Shown one piece after another: positions 24,681 through 34,018 of a DNA stretch of 64,000 bases; position 1 is the stretch's first letter, and every line of letters starts with the position of its first letter. The DNA is taken from the NCBI GenBank assembly GCA_963798445.1, contig CAWCTH010000001.1, positions 1 through 64,000 on the forward strand, in the 5' to 3' direction. Made by a program: the position numbers and the translations under genes. This DNA is from DASXAI01 sp963798445 (GTDB lineage: Bacteria > Actinomycetota > Acidimicrobiia > Acidimicrobiales > Ilumatobacteraceae). The notes under the pieces were generated by a model. It saw only the letters and a list, made by a program, of their open reading frames with translations, ran no database searches and was not told the origin of the DNA.

Positions 24681-24912
24681 CTACCGGCTGGCTGGCTCGG
24701 TCGGGCCGGCAAGACCGGGCACCGTGAGCCGCCGGCCGACGGCGATGACGGTCGTGACCACGGTGGTGCCGTCGGGTCGACGGTGGAGCCGCCGGCCGGT
24801 CGTGGCGTCGGGCGCGGTGCGTGGCCGGCGGCGGCGTGGTGGCGGGCGGGGCGCCGGCTCGGACGAACCGCCCGAGCAGGCGGCGAGCAGGATCGACCGC
24901 CACCGCTCCCAC
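24681..24912 (-). CDS. Possible small lipoprotein between crotonase and gltB genes (weak, frameshifted)
   Basis: The 24565-24916 interval has no clear gene. On the minus strand GTG 24912 (VGAVAV) can be joined by one indel to RSILLAACSGGSSEPAP, which looks like a lipobox. The frame continues through RRPDGTTVVTTVIAVGRRLT to TAG at 24681-24683. That would be a lipoprotein of about 75 residues. The evidence is only the lipobox and a strand-like TTVVTTVIAV segment. The arms TGCCCGGTC and GACCGGGCA inside it could instead form a stem. Treat as tentative. Confidence 0.25.
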
Positions 24913-24916
24913 CGTG

Positions 24917-25730
24917 CTAGTCCACGAAGCGCGGCGCACGCTTCTCGAAGTAGGCGGTGACGGCCTCGACCTGGTTGGGGCTGCCGATGAGCCCCTGATC
25001 GTGCGCTCCTCGGCCTGGAAGCCCTCGGCGAGCGTCACGGTGCCGGCCAGGTTCAGGAGGGCCTTGGCCCCCCGCACCGCCTGGGGTGACTTGCCGGCGA
25101 TCTCGCCGGGCCAGGGCCAAGGCGTCGTCGAGCGGCGTGTCGCTGACGCGGGTGGCGAGGCCGAGTCGCACGGCCTCCTCGCCCTCCACCATGCGGCCGG
25201 TGAACGTCAGCTCCTTGGCCACGTCGAGGCCGACGACCTGGGGCAGCAGCTGGGTGCCGGTCATGTCGGGGATCAGGCCCCAGCGGATCTCGAGCACGCT
25301 CATGCTGCACGTCGGGCGCGACGATGCGGATGTCCGCGGCGAGGGCGATCTGGAAGCCGCCGCCGAGGGCCACCCCGTGCACGGCGGCGATGACCGGCGA
25401 CGGGATCTCCTGCCACACGTAGGCCGCGTACTGGCCGCGGTTGGTGATGCGGCCGTCCTTGCGGCCGAGGTCGACGTCGCCCGTCGGCCGGTCGGGGCGG
25501 TCGGGCGCCTCGGCCATGGCCTGGAACGAGCCGAAGTCGAGCCCGGCGCAGAACGCACGCCCCTCGCCCGACAGCACGACGGCGCGCACCGCAGGGTCGG
25601 CCTTGACCGCCTCGCCCGCCTCGATCAGCGCCTCGAACATGGCGGGGTCGAGGGCGTTCATCTTCTCGGGCCGGTTGAGGCGGACGTCGGCGACGCCGCC
25701 GTCGACGGTGACGGTGACACGATCGGACAT
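24917..25730 (-). CDS. Enoyl-CoA hydratase/isomerase (crotonase) family protein (frameshifted)
   Basis: ATG 25730 gives MSDRVTVTVDGGVADVRLNR, PEKMNALDPAMFEALIEAG, the first oxyanion-hole segment GRAFCAGLDFGSF, and the second, PVIAAVHGVALGGGFQIALA. The C-terminal FEKRAPRFVD is a common crotonase ending. About 270 residues. It probably acts on an acyl-CoA in the cytoplasm; the exact reaction is not visible. The usual Glu of hydratases after GLIPDMTG is replaced (MTGTQLLP), so it may be an isomerase or another crotonase activity. Shifts lie near 25310, 25110 and 25000. Confidence 0.8.
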
Positions 25731-25767
25731 GGGATCCAGTCTCCCACGCATGCCAGACTCGCCGCCC

Positions 25768-26409
25768 ATGAACCTCAACCTGTCCGCCGACGAGGTGCTC
25801 ACCACGACCCGCGCCGTGCGCAAGCGGCTCGACCTCGACCGGCCCGTCGAGCGCGAGGTGCTGCTCGAGTGCCTCGAGCTGGCCCTCCAGGCGCCGACCG
25901 GGTCCAACTCGCCAGGGCTGGCAGTGGGTCTTCGTGACGGACCCGGCCAAGAAGAAGGTCATCGCCGACTACTACGGCACGAACTTCGACAAGTACATCG
26001 GCCTGAACCCGGTCGAGTACCCCGCCGGACGACCTCCGGACCCAGCACCGCGAGGCGGTCAAGTCGTCGGCCACGTACCTCCGCGAGCACTTCCACGAGG
26101 TGCCCGTGCTGCTCATCCCCCTCCTCGAAGGGCGGCCGGGGCGGGGCGGCGGCACGCAGGCCGGCTTCTGGGGCTCCATCCTCCCCGCGGTGTGGAGCTT
26201 CCTCCTGGCCCTGCGCTGCACGCGGGCTGGGCTCGGCGTGGACGACGCTGCACCTCTCGTACGAGGCCGAGGTGGCCGAGCTGCTCGGGATCCCGCCGGA
26301 CCGCTACTCCCAGGCCGGCCTGTTCCCCATCGCCTACACGAAGGGCACCGACTTCCAGCCCGCGACGCGGCTCCCGGTGGACGGCGTGGTGCACTTCGAC
26401 ACCTGGTGA
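25768..26409 (+). CDS. Nitroreductase family protein (frameshifted)
   Basis: ATG 25768 begins MNLNLSADEVLTTTRAVRKR (FMN-binding Arg segment), then QAPTGSNSPGWQWVFVTD, the family's PTGSNxQxW pattern. LEGRPGRGGGTQAGFWGSIL, LGSAWTTLHLSYEAEVAELL and PDRYSQAGLFPIAYTKGTDF complete a fold of about 213 residues. Nitroreductases use FMN (or F420 in some actinobacterial relatives) to reduce nitro-aromatics, quinones or enones. Shifts near 25920, 26030 and 26245. The stop overlaps the next GTG (GTGA), so it is likely co-expressed with the ComB-like gene. Confidence 0.8.
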   Translation: MNLNLSADEVLTTTRAVRKRLDLDRPVEREVLLECLELALQAPTGSNSPGLAVGLRDGPGQEEGHRRLLRHELRQVHRPEPGRVPRRTTSGPSTARRSSRRPRTSASTSTRCPCCSSPSSKGGRGGAAARRPASGAPSSPRCGASSWPCAARGLGSAWTTLHLSYEAEVAELLGIPPDRYSQAGLFPIAYTKGTDFQPATRLPVDGVVHFDTW

Positions 26410-27103
26410 CCGACCAGGACGGCTTCGCCTGGCGCTTCGACTGGGGGCTCGAGGGGTTGCACGCCCTGGCCCCGGCGGCCGACGTGGTGGTGCTGGTCGA
26501 CGTGCTGCGCTTCACCACCGCCGTGACGGTGGCGGCCGAGCGCGACATCACGGTGGAGCCGGTGGCGCGGCGCCGGCCCGACGGGCCGGGCGTGGGAGCT
26601 GTCGCCCCGCTGGATCCGCGAGCACCCGCCCGGGTCGCGGCTGGCCCTTGCCTCGCCCAACGGCGCCAACCTCGCCCTCGCCGCCGACGGCGCCGACCGG
26701 CCCACGGTGCTGGCTGCCTGCTTCCGCAACGCAACCGCGGTGGCCCGCGCCGCGCTGGACTCCGGCGCACGGGTGGTGGCGGTGATCGCTGCGGGGGAGG
26801 CGGGGCGGCCGGCGGTGGACGACCTGCTCGGGGCGGGCGCGGTGCTGGCGGCCCTCGACCCGGCGGCGGCGGTCTCGGCGCCGCGGTGCTCGCCGGAGGC
26901 GGCTGCCGCCGCGGGCGGCGTTCGTGGCGGCCCGAGCCGCGGCTGGCCGAGGCCATCGGCCAGTGCGACCCGGGCGCGAGCTGACGCCCGCGGCGAGTCG
27001 GCGAAGACGTCGACGACGGCGGCGCGCTCGATGTCAGCACCGCCGTCCCGGTCCTGCGCGACGGCGTCTTCGTGGCCCTCGAGGCCAAAGCCGCGCAGCC
27101 TGA
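26406..27103 (+). CDS. 2-phosphosulfolactate phosphatase (ComB) family protein (frameshifted)
   Basis: GTG 26406 overlaps the nitroreductase stop. Family segments are ADVVVLVDVLRFTTAVTVAA (motif DVLRxTT), LALASPNGANLALAADGADR (SPNGA), LAACFRNATAVARAALDSGA and RVVAVIAAGEAGRPAVDDLL. The C-terminal DVSTAVPVLRDGVFV is seen near 27060. ComB removes phosphate in coenzyme M synthesis in methanogens. Bacterial homologues are widespread without the rest of that pathway, so the role here is unknown. The stop is uncertain because of shifts near 26580, 26920 and 26985; TGA 27101-27103 is one choice. Confidence 0.65.
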
Positions 27104-27171
27104 CGCGCTTCGTTGCGCGTGGGCGTCATCGGCGCGCACGCTGCGCGGAATTCGGGAGGAGGCGGCGGGGG

Positions 27172-27925
27172 CTACTCGACGAGGCGGAGGCCGGTCGGGG
27201 CGATGCTCGGCTCGGCCTGGGGCAGGTCGACGACGAACTCGGTGCGGTGCCCGGGGAACACGTGCTCGCTCAGCAGCACCGGCTGGCCGTCGAGGCCCGG
27301 TCGTGACCCGCTCGCAGCGCAGCACCGGCGACCCGACCGGGATGCCGAGCAGCCGCGCGTCGGCCGGCCGACGCCGCGCCGGCGGCGATCGTCTGGGTGG
27401 CACCGCCGAGCGGCACCGGCAGCAGCTCGTAGAACGGCGACCGCTCCACGTCGGCGCGCGACAGCCGGTCGCCCAGCGACGCCGGGCACCACACCGTGAC
27501 CAGGGCGAACGGCGCGCCGTCGGCCAGGTTGAGGCGCCGCACCCGCAGCACCTGGTCGGTGCCGAGCACGCCGCCGACGCGCGGCTCGGCGGCGACGAAG
27601 GCGAAGTCGAGGATGCGCCGCTCAGCGGTGATGCCCGACGCCGCCAGCTGGTCCTCGATGGTGGACAGCCGCCCGAGGCGCTGGCGCAGCGGCTCGGCTG
27701 GCGACGAACCAGCCGAAGCCCTGGCGGGCGTCGAGCAGGCCCTTCGTCGCGCAGCACCTCGAGCGCTCGGCGGATGGTGACCCGGCTGGCCCCGTAGGCC
27801 GCGGACAGGTCGGCCTCGCTGGGCAGCACCCGGCCGGCGCCGAACTCCCCGCTCTCGACCCGGGTCCGCAGGTCGGCGGCGATCTCCCGGTAGCGGATCG
27901 TGCGCTGGCCATCGGCCTCGGGCAT
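27172..27925 (-). CDS. GntR family regulator, HutC subfamily (frameshifted)
   Basis: ATG 27925: an N-terminal winged helix with IRYREIAADLRTRVESGEFG, LPSEADLSAAYGASRVTIRR and ALEVLRDEG. A UTRA ligand domain follows, with LGTDQVLRVRRLNLADGAPF, PFYELLPVPLGGATQTIAAG and PVLLSEHVFPGHRTEFVVDL. About 248 residues. HutC-type regulators respond to small metabolites. It is divergent from aconitase with an 82-base gap that holds an inverted repeat, so it probably controls itself and aconitase. Shifts near 27745, 27700, 27365 and 27300. Confidence 0.8.
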
Positions 27926-27953
27926 ACGCTCGAACCTTACGCCGGTTGCCCAC

Positions 27954-27974
27954 TTGTATCAAGCCTGTATACAA
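27954..27974. promoter_or_regulatory. Candidate GntR operator upstream of aconitase
   Basis: TTGTAT (27954-27959) and ATACAA (27969-27974) form a perfect 6-bp inverted repeat with a 9-base spacer. It sits midway between the divergent gntR and aconitase starts in an AT-richer patch of otherwise GC-rich DNA. TGTATA-like bases could also be the -10 box of either gene, so binding here would block transcription. Confidence 0.5.
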
Positions 27975-28007
27975 TCGGGCCAGCACCCACGTCACCGGGA
28001 GGTCACC

Positions 28008-30267
28008 ATGGCCGTCGAAGCCAGCACGCCGATCGAGCTCGTCCAGCAGGTCTACGCCACCCTCCCGGACCGGGTCGCCACCGGGCGCCGGCGGCTCGGC
28101 CGCGGGCTGACCCTGGCCGAGAAGATCCTCGTCAACCACCTCGACGACCCCGAGAACCAGGAGCTGGAGCGGGGCCGCAGCTACGCCGACTTCCACCCCG
28201 ACCGCGTCGCCATGCAGGACGCCACCGCCCAGATGGCGCTCCTGCAGTTCATGACGGCCGGCCTGCCCCAGGTGGCCGTGCCGTCCACCGTCCACTGCGA
28301 CCACCTGATCCAGGCCAAGGCGGGCGCCGACATCGACCTGCACTTCGCCCTCGACATCAACAGCGAGGTCTACGACTTCCTGCGCTCGCGTGTCGGCCAA
28401 GTACGGCATCGGCTTCTGGAAGCCGGGCAGCGGCATCATCCACCAGGTCGTGCTCGAGAACTACGCCTTCCCCGGCGGGATGATGATCGGCACCGACAGC
28501 CACACGCCCAACGCCGGCGGCCTCGGCATGGTGGCCATCGGCGTGGGCGGCGCCGACGCCGTCGACGTGATGACCGGCTTCCCGTTCAACGTGCGCTGGC
28601 CGAAGGTGATCGGCGTGCGCCTCACCGGCAGCGCTGAGCGGCTGGGCCTCCCCCAAGGACGTCATCCTGAAGGTCGCCGAGGTCCTCACCGTCTCGGGCG
28701 GCACCGGCGCCATCGTCGAGTACCACGGCCCCGGCGCCGACACCATCTCGGCCACGGGCAAGGCGACGCATCTGCAACATGGGCGCCGAGATCGGCGCCA
28801 CGTGCTCGCTCTTCCCCTACGACGCCAACATGGCCGCCTACCTCAAGGCCACCGGCCGCGAGGCCATCGCCGACGCCGCCGACGCCGTCGCCGAGCACCT
28901 CCGGCCCGACGACGACGCCGTCTACGACCGGCTCATCGAGATCGACCTCGACGAGCTGCAGCCGCTCATCAACGGCCCCGACACACCCGACCTGGCCCAC
29001 AAGGTGAGCGAGGTCGGGGCCTGGGCCGCGCGAGAACGGCGTGCCCGTCGAGATCTCCTCCGCCCTCATCGGCTCGTGCACCAACTCCTCCTACGAGGAC
29101 ATCACCCGGGCCGCGTCGATCGCCCGCCAGGCCGTCGGCCAAGGGGCTCACGGCCAAGACCCAGCTGCTGATCACGCCGGGCTCCGAGCAGGTGCGCGCC
29201 ACCATCGAGCGCGACGGCCTGCTGGCCGACCTCGAGGCCATCGGCGGCGAGGTGCTGGCCAACGCCTGCGGGCCGTGCATCGGCCAGTGGGACCGCACCG
29301 ACCTCGACCCGTCGAAGGTCAACACCATCGTCAACAGCTACAACCGCAACTTCCCGAAGCGCAACGACGGCAACGCCAACACCAAGGCCTTCGTGACGTC
29401 GCCCGACATGGTCATCGCCTACGCCCTGGCCGGCACGCTCGACTTCGACCCGCTCACCGACACGCTCACCAACGACGACCGGCGAGACGTGCGGCTCGAG
29501 CCGCCGGTCGGCGAGATCCTGCCGGCGAAGGGCTTCGACCCGGGCGAGAGCGGGTTCGTGGCCCCGCCGGCCGACGCGCTCCAGCGTGTCGGTGGTGGTC
29601 GATCCCGGCTCCGACCGGCTGCAGCTGCTCGAGCCGTTCCCGGCGTGGGACGGCAAGGACTACCTCGACCTGCCCGTGCTCATGAAGGCGAAGGGCAAGT
29701 GCACCACCGACCACATCTCGGCGGCCGGCAAGTGGCTCACCTACCGCGGCCACCTGGAGAACATCTCGGGCAACCTCTTCCTCGGCGTGGTCAACGCCTT
29801 CACCGGCGCCACCGGCGAGGGCAAGGACCTGACCGACGGCGAGACCCGCTCCTTCCCCGACATCGCCAAGCGCTACGGCGAGGCCGGCATCGCCTGGTGC
29901 GCCATCGGCGACGAGAACTACGGCGAGGGCTCGTCACGGGAGCACGCCGCCATGGAGCCCCGGTTCCGCAACGGCCGGGTCATCTTCGCCCGCTCGTTCG
30001 CCCGCATCCACGAGACCAACCTGAAGAAGCAGGGCCTGCTGCCGCTCACGTTCGCCGACCCCGCCACCTACGACCAGATCGGCGAGGACGACCGCATCTC
30101 CGTGCTCGGCCTGGCCGACGCTGGCGCCCGACCAGCCGGTGGCCTGCCGGATCACCGAAGCCCGACGGCCGACCATCGACTTCGAGTGCACGCAGACGTT
30201 CAGCCCCGAGCAGATCGAGTGGTTCCACGCCGGCTCGGCGCTGAACATCATCCGGGGCCGTTCATGA
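28008..30267 (+). CDS. acn: Aconitate hydratase, mitochondrial-type (frameshifted)
   Basis: ATG 28008 follows GGGAGG. Segments include VPSTVHCDHLIQAKAGADID, AFPGGMMIGTDSHTPNAGGL, the 4Fe-4S cysteine loops ALIGSCTNSSYEDITRAA and VLANACGPCIGQWDRTD, and the C-terminal domain's IGDENYGEGSSREHAAMEPR. About 750 residues, similar in length and motifs to mitochondrial aconitases rather than the about 900-residue AcnA type. It isomerises citrate to isocitrate. About eight single-base shifts are present (for example an extra C at 28389). Given the complete set of active-site residues, decay is unlikely. A palindromic repeat begins right at the stop codon. Confidence 0.92.
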
Positions 30268-30345
30268 TGCGGCGTCCCCCGGGCCGACCGCTCCGCTCAA
30301 CGATCGGCTCGCTCGGCACGCCGCCGCACTGCGGCGGCACCGGCG
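30265..30345 (+). repeat. Dispersed palindromic element after aconitase
   Basis: The element starts with TGATGCGGCG, of which TGA is the aconitase stop. It has the core ACGATCGGCTCGCTCGGCAC and ends in a hairpin with arms GCCGCCGC (30320-30327) and GCGGCGGC (30331-30338) around ACT. Compared with the tandem copies at 16.3 kb both arms have changed together, keeping the pairing. Confidence 0.7.
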
Positions 30346-30360
30346 GCTCGGTAGCCGGCC

Positions 30361-31479
30361 ATGGCCGGCACGCTCAGGATCGGGAGGATCCTCGGTGTAC
30401 CGGTCGGGGTGCACTGGAGCCTGCTCGGCATCGGCGTGCTGCTGACGCTCACGATGGCGACCGGCAACCTGCCCATCGCCCACCCCGGCCACGACTCCTG
30501 GGTGTACTGGACGGTCGGCGCCGTCACCACGGCGGTCTTCTTCGCCACCGTGCTGGCCCACGAGATCGGCCACGCCGTGGCCGCCCGCCGCTACGACGTG
30601 GGCGTGGAGGGGATCGACCTCTGGATCCTGGGCGGCGTCGCCCGCCTGAGCGACGAAGCGCCCACGCCGAGGGCGGAGTGGCGCATCGCGGCGGCCGGTC
30701 CCCTGGTGAGCGTGCTGCTCACCGGCCTGTTCGGCATCGCCGCCTTCGCCCTCGGCCACAGCGGCGTCACCGGGCTCATCACCGCCTCGCTCGCCTGGCT
30801 GGCCGTCGTGAACGGCATCCTCGCCGTCTTCAACCTCCTGCCGGCGGCCCCCCTCGACGGCGGCCGCATCCTGTCCGCCGTCGTGTGGCGCCACACCGGG
30901 GACCGCATCCGCGCCGCCGACCGGGCGTCGCAGGCGGGCCAGTTCCTGGGCTGGCTCCTCATCGCCTGGGGGGTCATCTCCTTCCTGCGGGGGAACGGCT
31001 CGATCATCACCGCCCTCCTCGGCTGGTTCCTCCTCAACGCCGCCCGCCAGGACGCCATGGCCGCCCGGGCCCGGGCGGCGCTGTCGGGGGTGACCGTCGG
31101 CGACCTGGCCTGGTTCGGCATCGCCCACGCCGCGTCCACCACCGATGCCGCCACCATGCTCTGGGAGCGGGCCCGGATGGGCGACGTGGGCGTGGTGGCG
31201 GTGGAGCGGCCCGACGGCACCGTCGCCGGGCTGGTCACCGAGCACCGGCTCTGGCGGGTGCGGGAAGGTGCGCTGGCCACGACGGCCCTGGGATCGGTGG
31301 CGACGCCACTCGAGCGCTACGGGCGGGCGTCGGCCGACGAGCCGATCGTGCGGGCCCTCACCCGCCTCCACCCGCTGCACCCGATGCTCACCGTCTGGTC
31401 CGGGGACCGCCTCGTCGGCGTGGTGACCCCGGAGGCCGTCGACCGCCGCCTCGACCTGGAGATGGCGCTAGCCGGTTAG
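30361..31479 (+). CDS. Site-2 protease family (M50) membrane metalloprotease with CBS domains
   Basis: Intact 372 residues from ATG 30361. The zinc motif HEIGH is at residues 67-71 in VLAHEIGHAVAARRYDVGVE, and the second ligand motif is NLLPAAPLDGGRILSAVVW. Six or so hydrophobic helices surround these. The C-terminal about 140 residues (VGDLAWFGIAHAASTTDAAT ... VGVVTPEAVDRRL) look like a CBS pair, as in the SpoIVFB-like M50B group. Such proteases cut membrane proteins inside the bilayer; CBS domains sense nucleotides. No partner anti-sigma factor is visible. The TAG stop overlaps the stop of the convergent HAD-PlsC gene by three bases. Confidence 0.9.
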   Translation: MAGTLRIGRILGVPVGVHWSLLGIGVLLTLTMATGNLPIAHPGHDSWVYWTVGAVTTAVFFATVLAHEIGHAVAARRYDVGVEGIDLWILGGVARLSDEAPTPRAEWRIAAAGPLVSVLLTGLFGIAAFALGHSGVTGLITASLAWLAVVNGILAVFNLLPAAPLDGGRILSAVVWRHTGDRIRAADRASQAGQFLGWLLIAWGVISFLRGNGSIITALLGWFLLNAARQDAMAARARAALSGVTVGDLAWFGIAHAASTTDAATMLWERARMGDVGVVAVERPDGTVAGLVTEHRLWRVREGALATTALGSVATPLERYGRASADEPIVRALTRLHPLHPMLTVWSGDRLVGVVTPEAVDRRLDLEMALAG

Positions 31480-32865
31480 TGCGGCTTCGACCCGGGCGGC
31501 ATCGTGCGGGCCAGCTCTTGCGCCGTCGGCTCGTGCGGCTGCCGGGCCTCCTCCGGCAGGAGGGCGGCGATGGCCGCCATGATCGTCGTGGTGTCGGCGT
31601 CGAGGTCGTCGTAGCCGAGCTCCACCGCCGGTCCCACCCGCACCCGAACCTGAGGCGGGTCCCAGACGTTCATCACGTCGGGCAGGCGGGCCGAGCGGGG
31701 CCAGACCCGCTCCGTGCCCCAGAGCCCGAGCGGGATCACCGGCGCGGCGGTCATCTGGGCCAGGCGCGCCGCGCCCCAGCGCCCCTTCAACAGCGGGTCG
31801 AAGAATGCCCGGCCACGCGGGATGGTGCCCTGCGGCATGATCGCCACCAGCTCTCCGGCGGCGAGGGCGGCGCCGGCCTCCTTCAAGGGCTCGTCGGAGC
31901 CGGTGCCCCGATCGACGCGGATGCCGCCGAACGCCCGGGCCAGCGGCCCGATCACGGGGGCGTCGAACACCTCCTTCTTGCCGAGGAAGCGGGCGGTGCG
32001 GCCCGACCGGGCCAGCGCCAGCCCGACCGCCATCGGGTCGAAGTACGAGCGGTGGTTGGCCACGACGATGGCCGGGCCCGACTTGGGGATGTTCTCCGTC
32101 GCCGGCGATGTCGAACCGGGCGTAGCGCACGAACTCGGGGCGGGCGAACGCCATCGCCAGCTTCTGCGGCTCGAGGCCGAACAGGGGCAACTTGGGAACG
32201 CCGGGAGGCACGTCGAGGTGGAGGATAGGCCACCGCCGGGCCAGCGCGACCACGACCATCCGGGGGTCCGGGTTGACCACCACGGCATGGCCGACGGCCG
32301 ACAGCAGGGGCGTGTCGTAGAAGCTGTCGGAGTAGAACCAGCTCTCGTCGAGGTCGATGTCGCGGGCGCCGGCCCACTCCCGGACCGCGGCCAGCTTGCC
32401 CGACGACCACACGAACGGCCCGGCGACCGAGCCGTCGTAGGTGCCGTCGGGCCGCACGCCGTAGCGGGTGGCCACCACGCCGTCGAAGCCCAGGGCATCG
32501 GCCAACGGTTTCACCAGGTCGTAGGGGGTGGTGGTGGCCAGCACGAGGGCCCGCCCGGCGTCGCGGTGCTCGGCGAACAGGCCGGCGGCGAACGGCTGGA
32601 TGAGCCGCACGAGCACCTCGGACGCCTCGACGGCGGCGGCCTGCACCGCCGCCTGCGAGCGGCCCTTGGCCAGGTTGGCCGCCTGGCGGGCCAGGGCGAT
32701 GCCGGGCAGCGTCTCGCCCACGGTGTTGAAGAACCCGAAGATCAGCCGCTCACCGGGCAGCGCCCGGCCGCCCAGCCCGGCGCGGCGCATGGCGTCGGCC
32801 AGGACCGGCCCGCTGGCGCCGGCGAGCAGCGTGCGGTCCAGGTCGAAGAACGCCGCCCCGGCCAT
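31476..32865 (-). CDS. HAD-IB phosphatase fused to PlsC acyltransferase (one frameshift)
   Basis: ATG 32865. The N-terminal HAD-IB domain has AAFFDLDRTLLAGASGPVLA (motif I DLDRT), ALVLATTTPYDLVKPLAD and FYSDSFYDTPLLSAVGHAVV. The C-terminal domain has AIVVANHRSYFDPMAVGLAL (NHxxxxD), FGGIRVDRGTGSDEPLKEA and LVAIMPQGTIPRGRAFFDPL (PQGT in place of EGTR). About 462 residues. The same fusion exists in mycobacterial PlsC (Rv2483c type), a phospholipid acyltransferase. One indel near 32100 separates the domains. A hairpin-rich leader with a terminator lies 28 bases upstream of the start. Confidence 0.88.
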
Positions 32866-32892
32866 CGACGGCACGGTAGACGAAAACGGGAA

Positions 32893-32920
32893 AGGCCCCG
32901 CTTTGGGGGAAGCGGGGCCT
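32893..32920 (-). terminator. Rho-independent-like terminator just upstream of HAD-PlsC
   Basis: Arms AGGCCCCGCTT (32893-32903) and AAGCGGGGCCT (32910-32920) form a perfect 11-bp stem with a 6-base loop. Read on the minus strand it is followed by TTTCCCGTTTTCG, a U-rich tail; on the plus strand there is none. It therefore terminates minus-strand transcripts 28 bases before the HAD-PlsC start, as an attenuator would, or ends a small RNA. Confidence 0.65.
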
Positions 32921-32929
32921 CTCAACCTG

Positions 32930-33023
32930 GAGCCGACGAGTGGGGGACTCGTGCTTCGGCTCTCACCGATGCGGAACCTTGGGGGGTGTTTCCGCGTCGA
33001 TCTCTTCGTGAAAGTATGCACGA
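32930..33023 (-). promoter_or_regulatory. Structured leader: further hairpins upstream of the terminator
   Basis: Three more stems lie upstream of the terminator on the minus strand. GAGCCGA/TCGGCTC (32930-32936, 32956-32962) has an inner CGAGT/ACTCG stem. GCGGAA/TTCCGC lies at 32971-32976 and 32990-32995. TCGTG/CACGA lies at 33006-33010 and 33019-33023. The region is 210 bases, has no gene, and separates HAD-PlsC from the divergent LysR. It may be a riboswitch-like or attenuator leader. I do not recognise it as a known family. Confidence 0.45.
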
Positions 33024-33076
33024 GGCCAAAGCATCTTTCAAGCAGGTGTGACCGATGACTACGATCGCTGGCGACG

Positions 33077-34018
33077 ATGGACCTCCGCCAGCTCGCCGCC
33101 CTGACCGCCATCGCCGACCACGGCTCGTTCTCGTCGGCGGCCAAGGCCCTGTTCACCGTCCAGTCGAACGTCTCGGCCCACGTCGCCCGCCTGGAGCGCG
33201 AGCTGGGGGTCACCCTCGTCGACCGCTCCCGCGGCTGCCTCACCGAGGAGGGCGAGGTGGTCGTGGCCCGGGCCCGGGCGGTGCAGAACGAGCTCGACGC
33301 CATCTACGCCGACCTCGCCTCGCGGGGCAAGGAGGTGGCCGGCGACGCCCGCCTCGGCGTCATCGGCACCACCGCCCGCTGGCTCGTCCCCCAGGTCCTC
33401 ACCGCCCTGCGGGTGGCCCACCCCCGGGTGCGGGCCATCGTGGTGGAGTCCCCCACCACCGCCCTGCTGCCCCAGCTGACCGCCGGCCAGGTCGACGCCG
33501 CCGTGGTGAACCTCCCGGTGGAGGACCCCGACCTCGCCGTCGAGCCCCTCTTCGCCGAGGACATGTACCTGGTGGTCACGTCCGACCACCCGCTGGCCGG
33601 CTCCATGGAGGTCACCCTCGCCGAGCTGGCCGACCACCGCCTGCTGCTGCCGGCGCCGGGCACGGCGCTGCGCGACGACATCGAGGCCGAGGCCGCCCGC
33701 GCCGGCGTCCACCTCGAGCCCCTGGCCGAGATCGACGGCGTGCGCCTGATGACCTCGCTGGCCTTCGAGGGCTTCGGGGCCACGATCGTGCCCGCCACCG
33801 CCGTGCCGGGCTGGATCAAGGGCGACTTCGTGCGCATCCCCGTGCGGGGCCTGCCGCCCCGCCAGGTCGGCCTGGCCCGCCGCCGCCGGGCCGTGCCCTC
33901 GGCCCCGGCTCGCGCCGTCGTCGACGTGCTCGCTCGACGTGGTCCGCCTCAAGGGCCCACGCCAGCGCGGGGTGCACGTGCTGGTGCCCGGGACCGAGCT
34001 GCCATCGTGGACGCGTGA
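33077..34018 (+). CDS. LysR family transcriptional regulator
   Basis: ATG 33077: MDLRQLAALTAIADHGSFSS, AAKALFTVQSNVSAHVARLE is the LysR winged helix-turn-helix. The substrate-binding domain follows with LGVIGTTARWLVPQVLTALR, VDAAVVNLPVEDPDLAVEPL and LFAEDMYLVVTSDHPLAGSM. About 310 residues. One probable shift near 33930 changes the last about 25 residues (VDVLLDVVRLKGP in another frame). The stop overlaps the GTG of the carboxyltransferase gene, an unusual arrangement for LysR regulators, which are normally divergent from their targets. It may act on that gene or on the divergent HAD-PlsC gene. Confidence 0.87.
   Translation: MDLRQLAALTAIADHGSFSSAAKALFTVQSNVSAHVARLERELGVTLVDRSRGCLTEEGEVVVARARAVQNELDAIYADLASRGKEVAGDARLGVIGTTARWLVPQVLTALRVAHPRVRAIVVESPTTALLPQLTAGQVDAAVVNLPVEDPDLAVEPLFAEDMYLVVTSDHPLAGSMEVTLAELADHRLLLPAPGTALRDDIEAEAARAGVHLEPLAEIDGVRLMTSLAFEGFGATIVPATAVPGWIKGDFVRIPVRGLPPRQVGLARRRRAVPSAPARAVVDVLARRGPPQGPTPARGARAGARDRAAIVDA

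Noticed and set aside
28008..30267. Aconitase, gltB, citrate synthase and box genes as pseudogenes
   Set aside because: All catalytic residues are kept on both sides of each one-base change, and several are normally essential, so sequence error is the simpler explanation.
32930..32962. tRNA-like stretch (GGCTCCA end and paired arms) on the minus strand
   Set aside because: There is no TTCGAAT-type T loop, no anticodon arm at the right distance, and the 5' acceptor strand is missing. The pairing is better explained as a leader hairpin.
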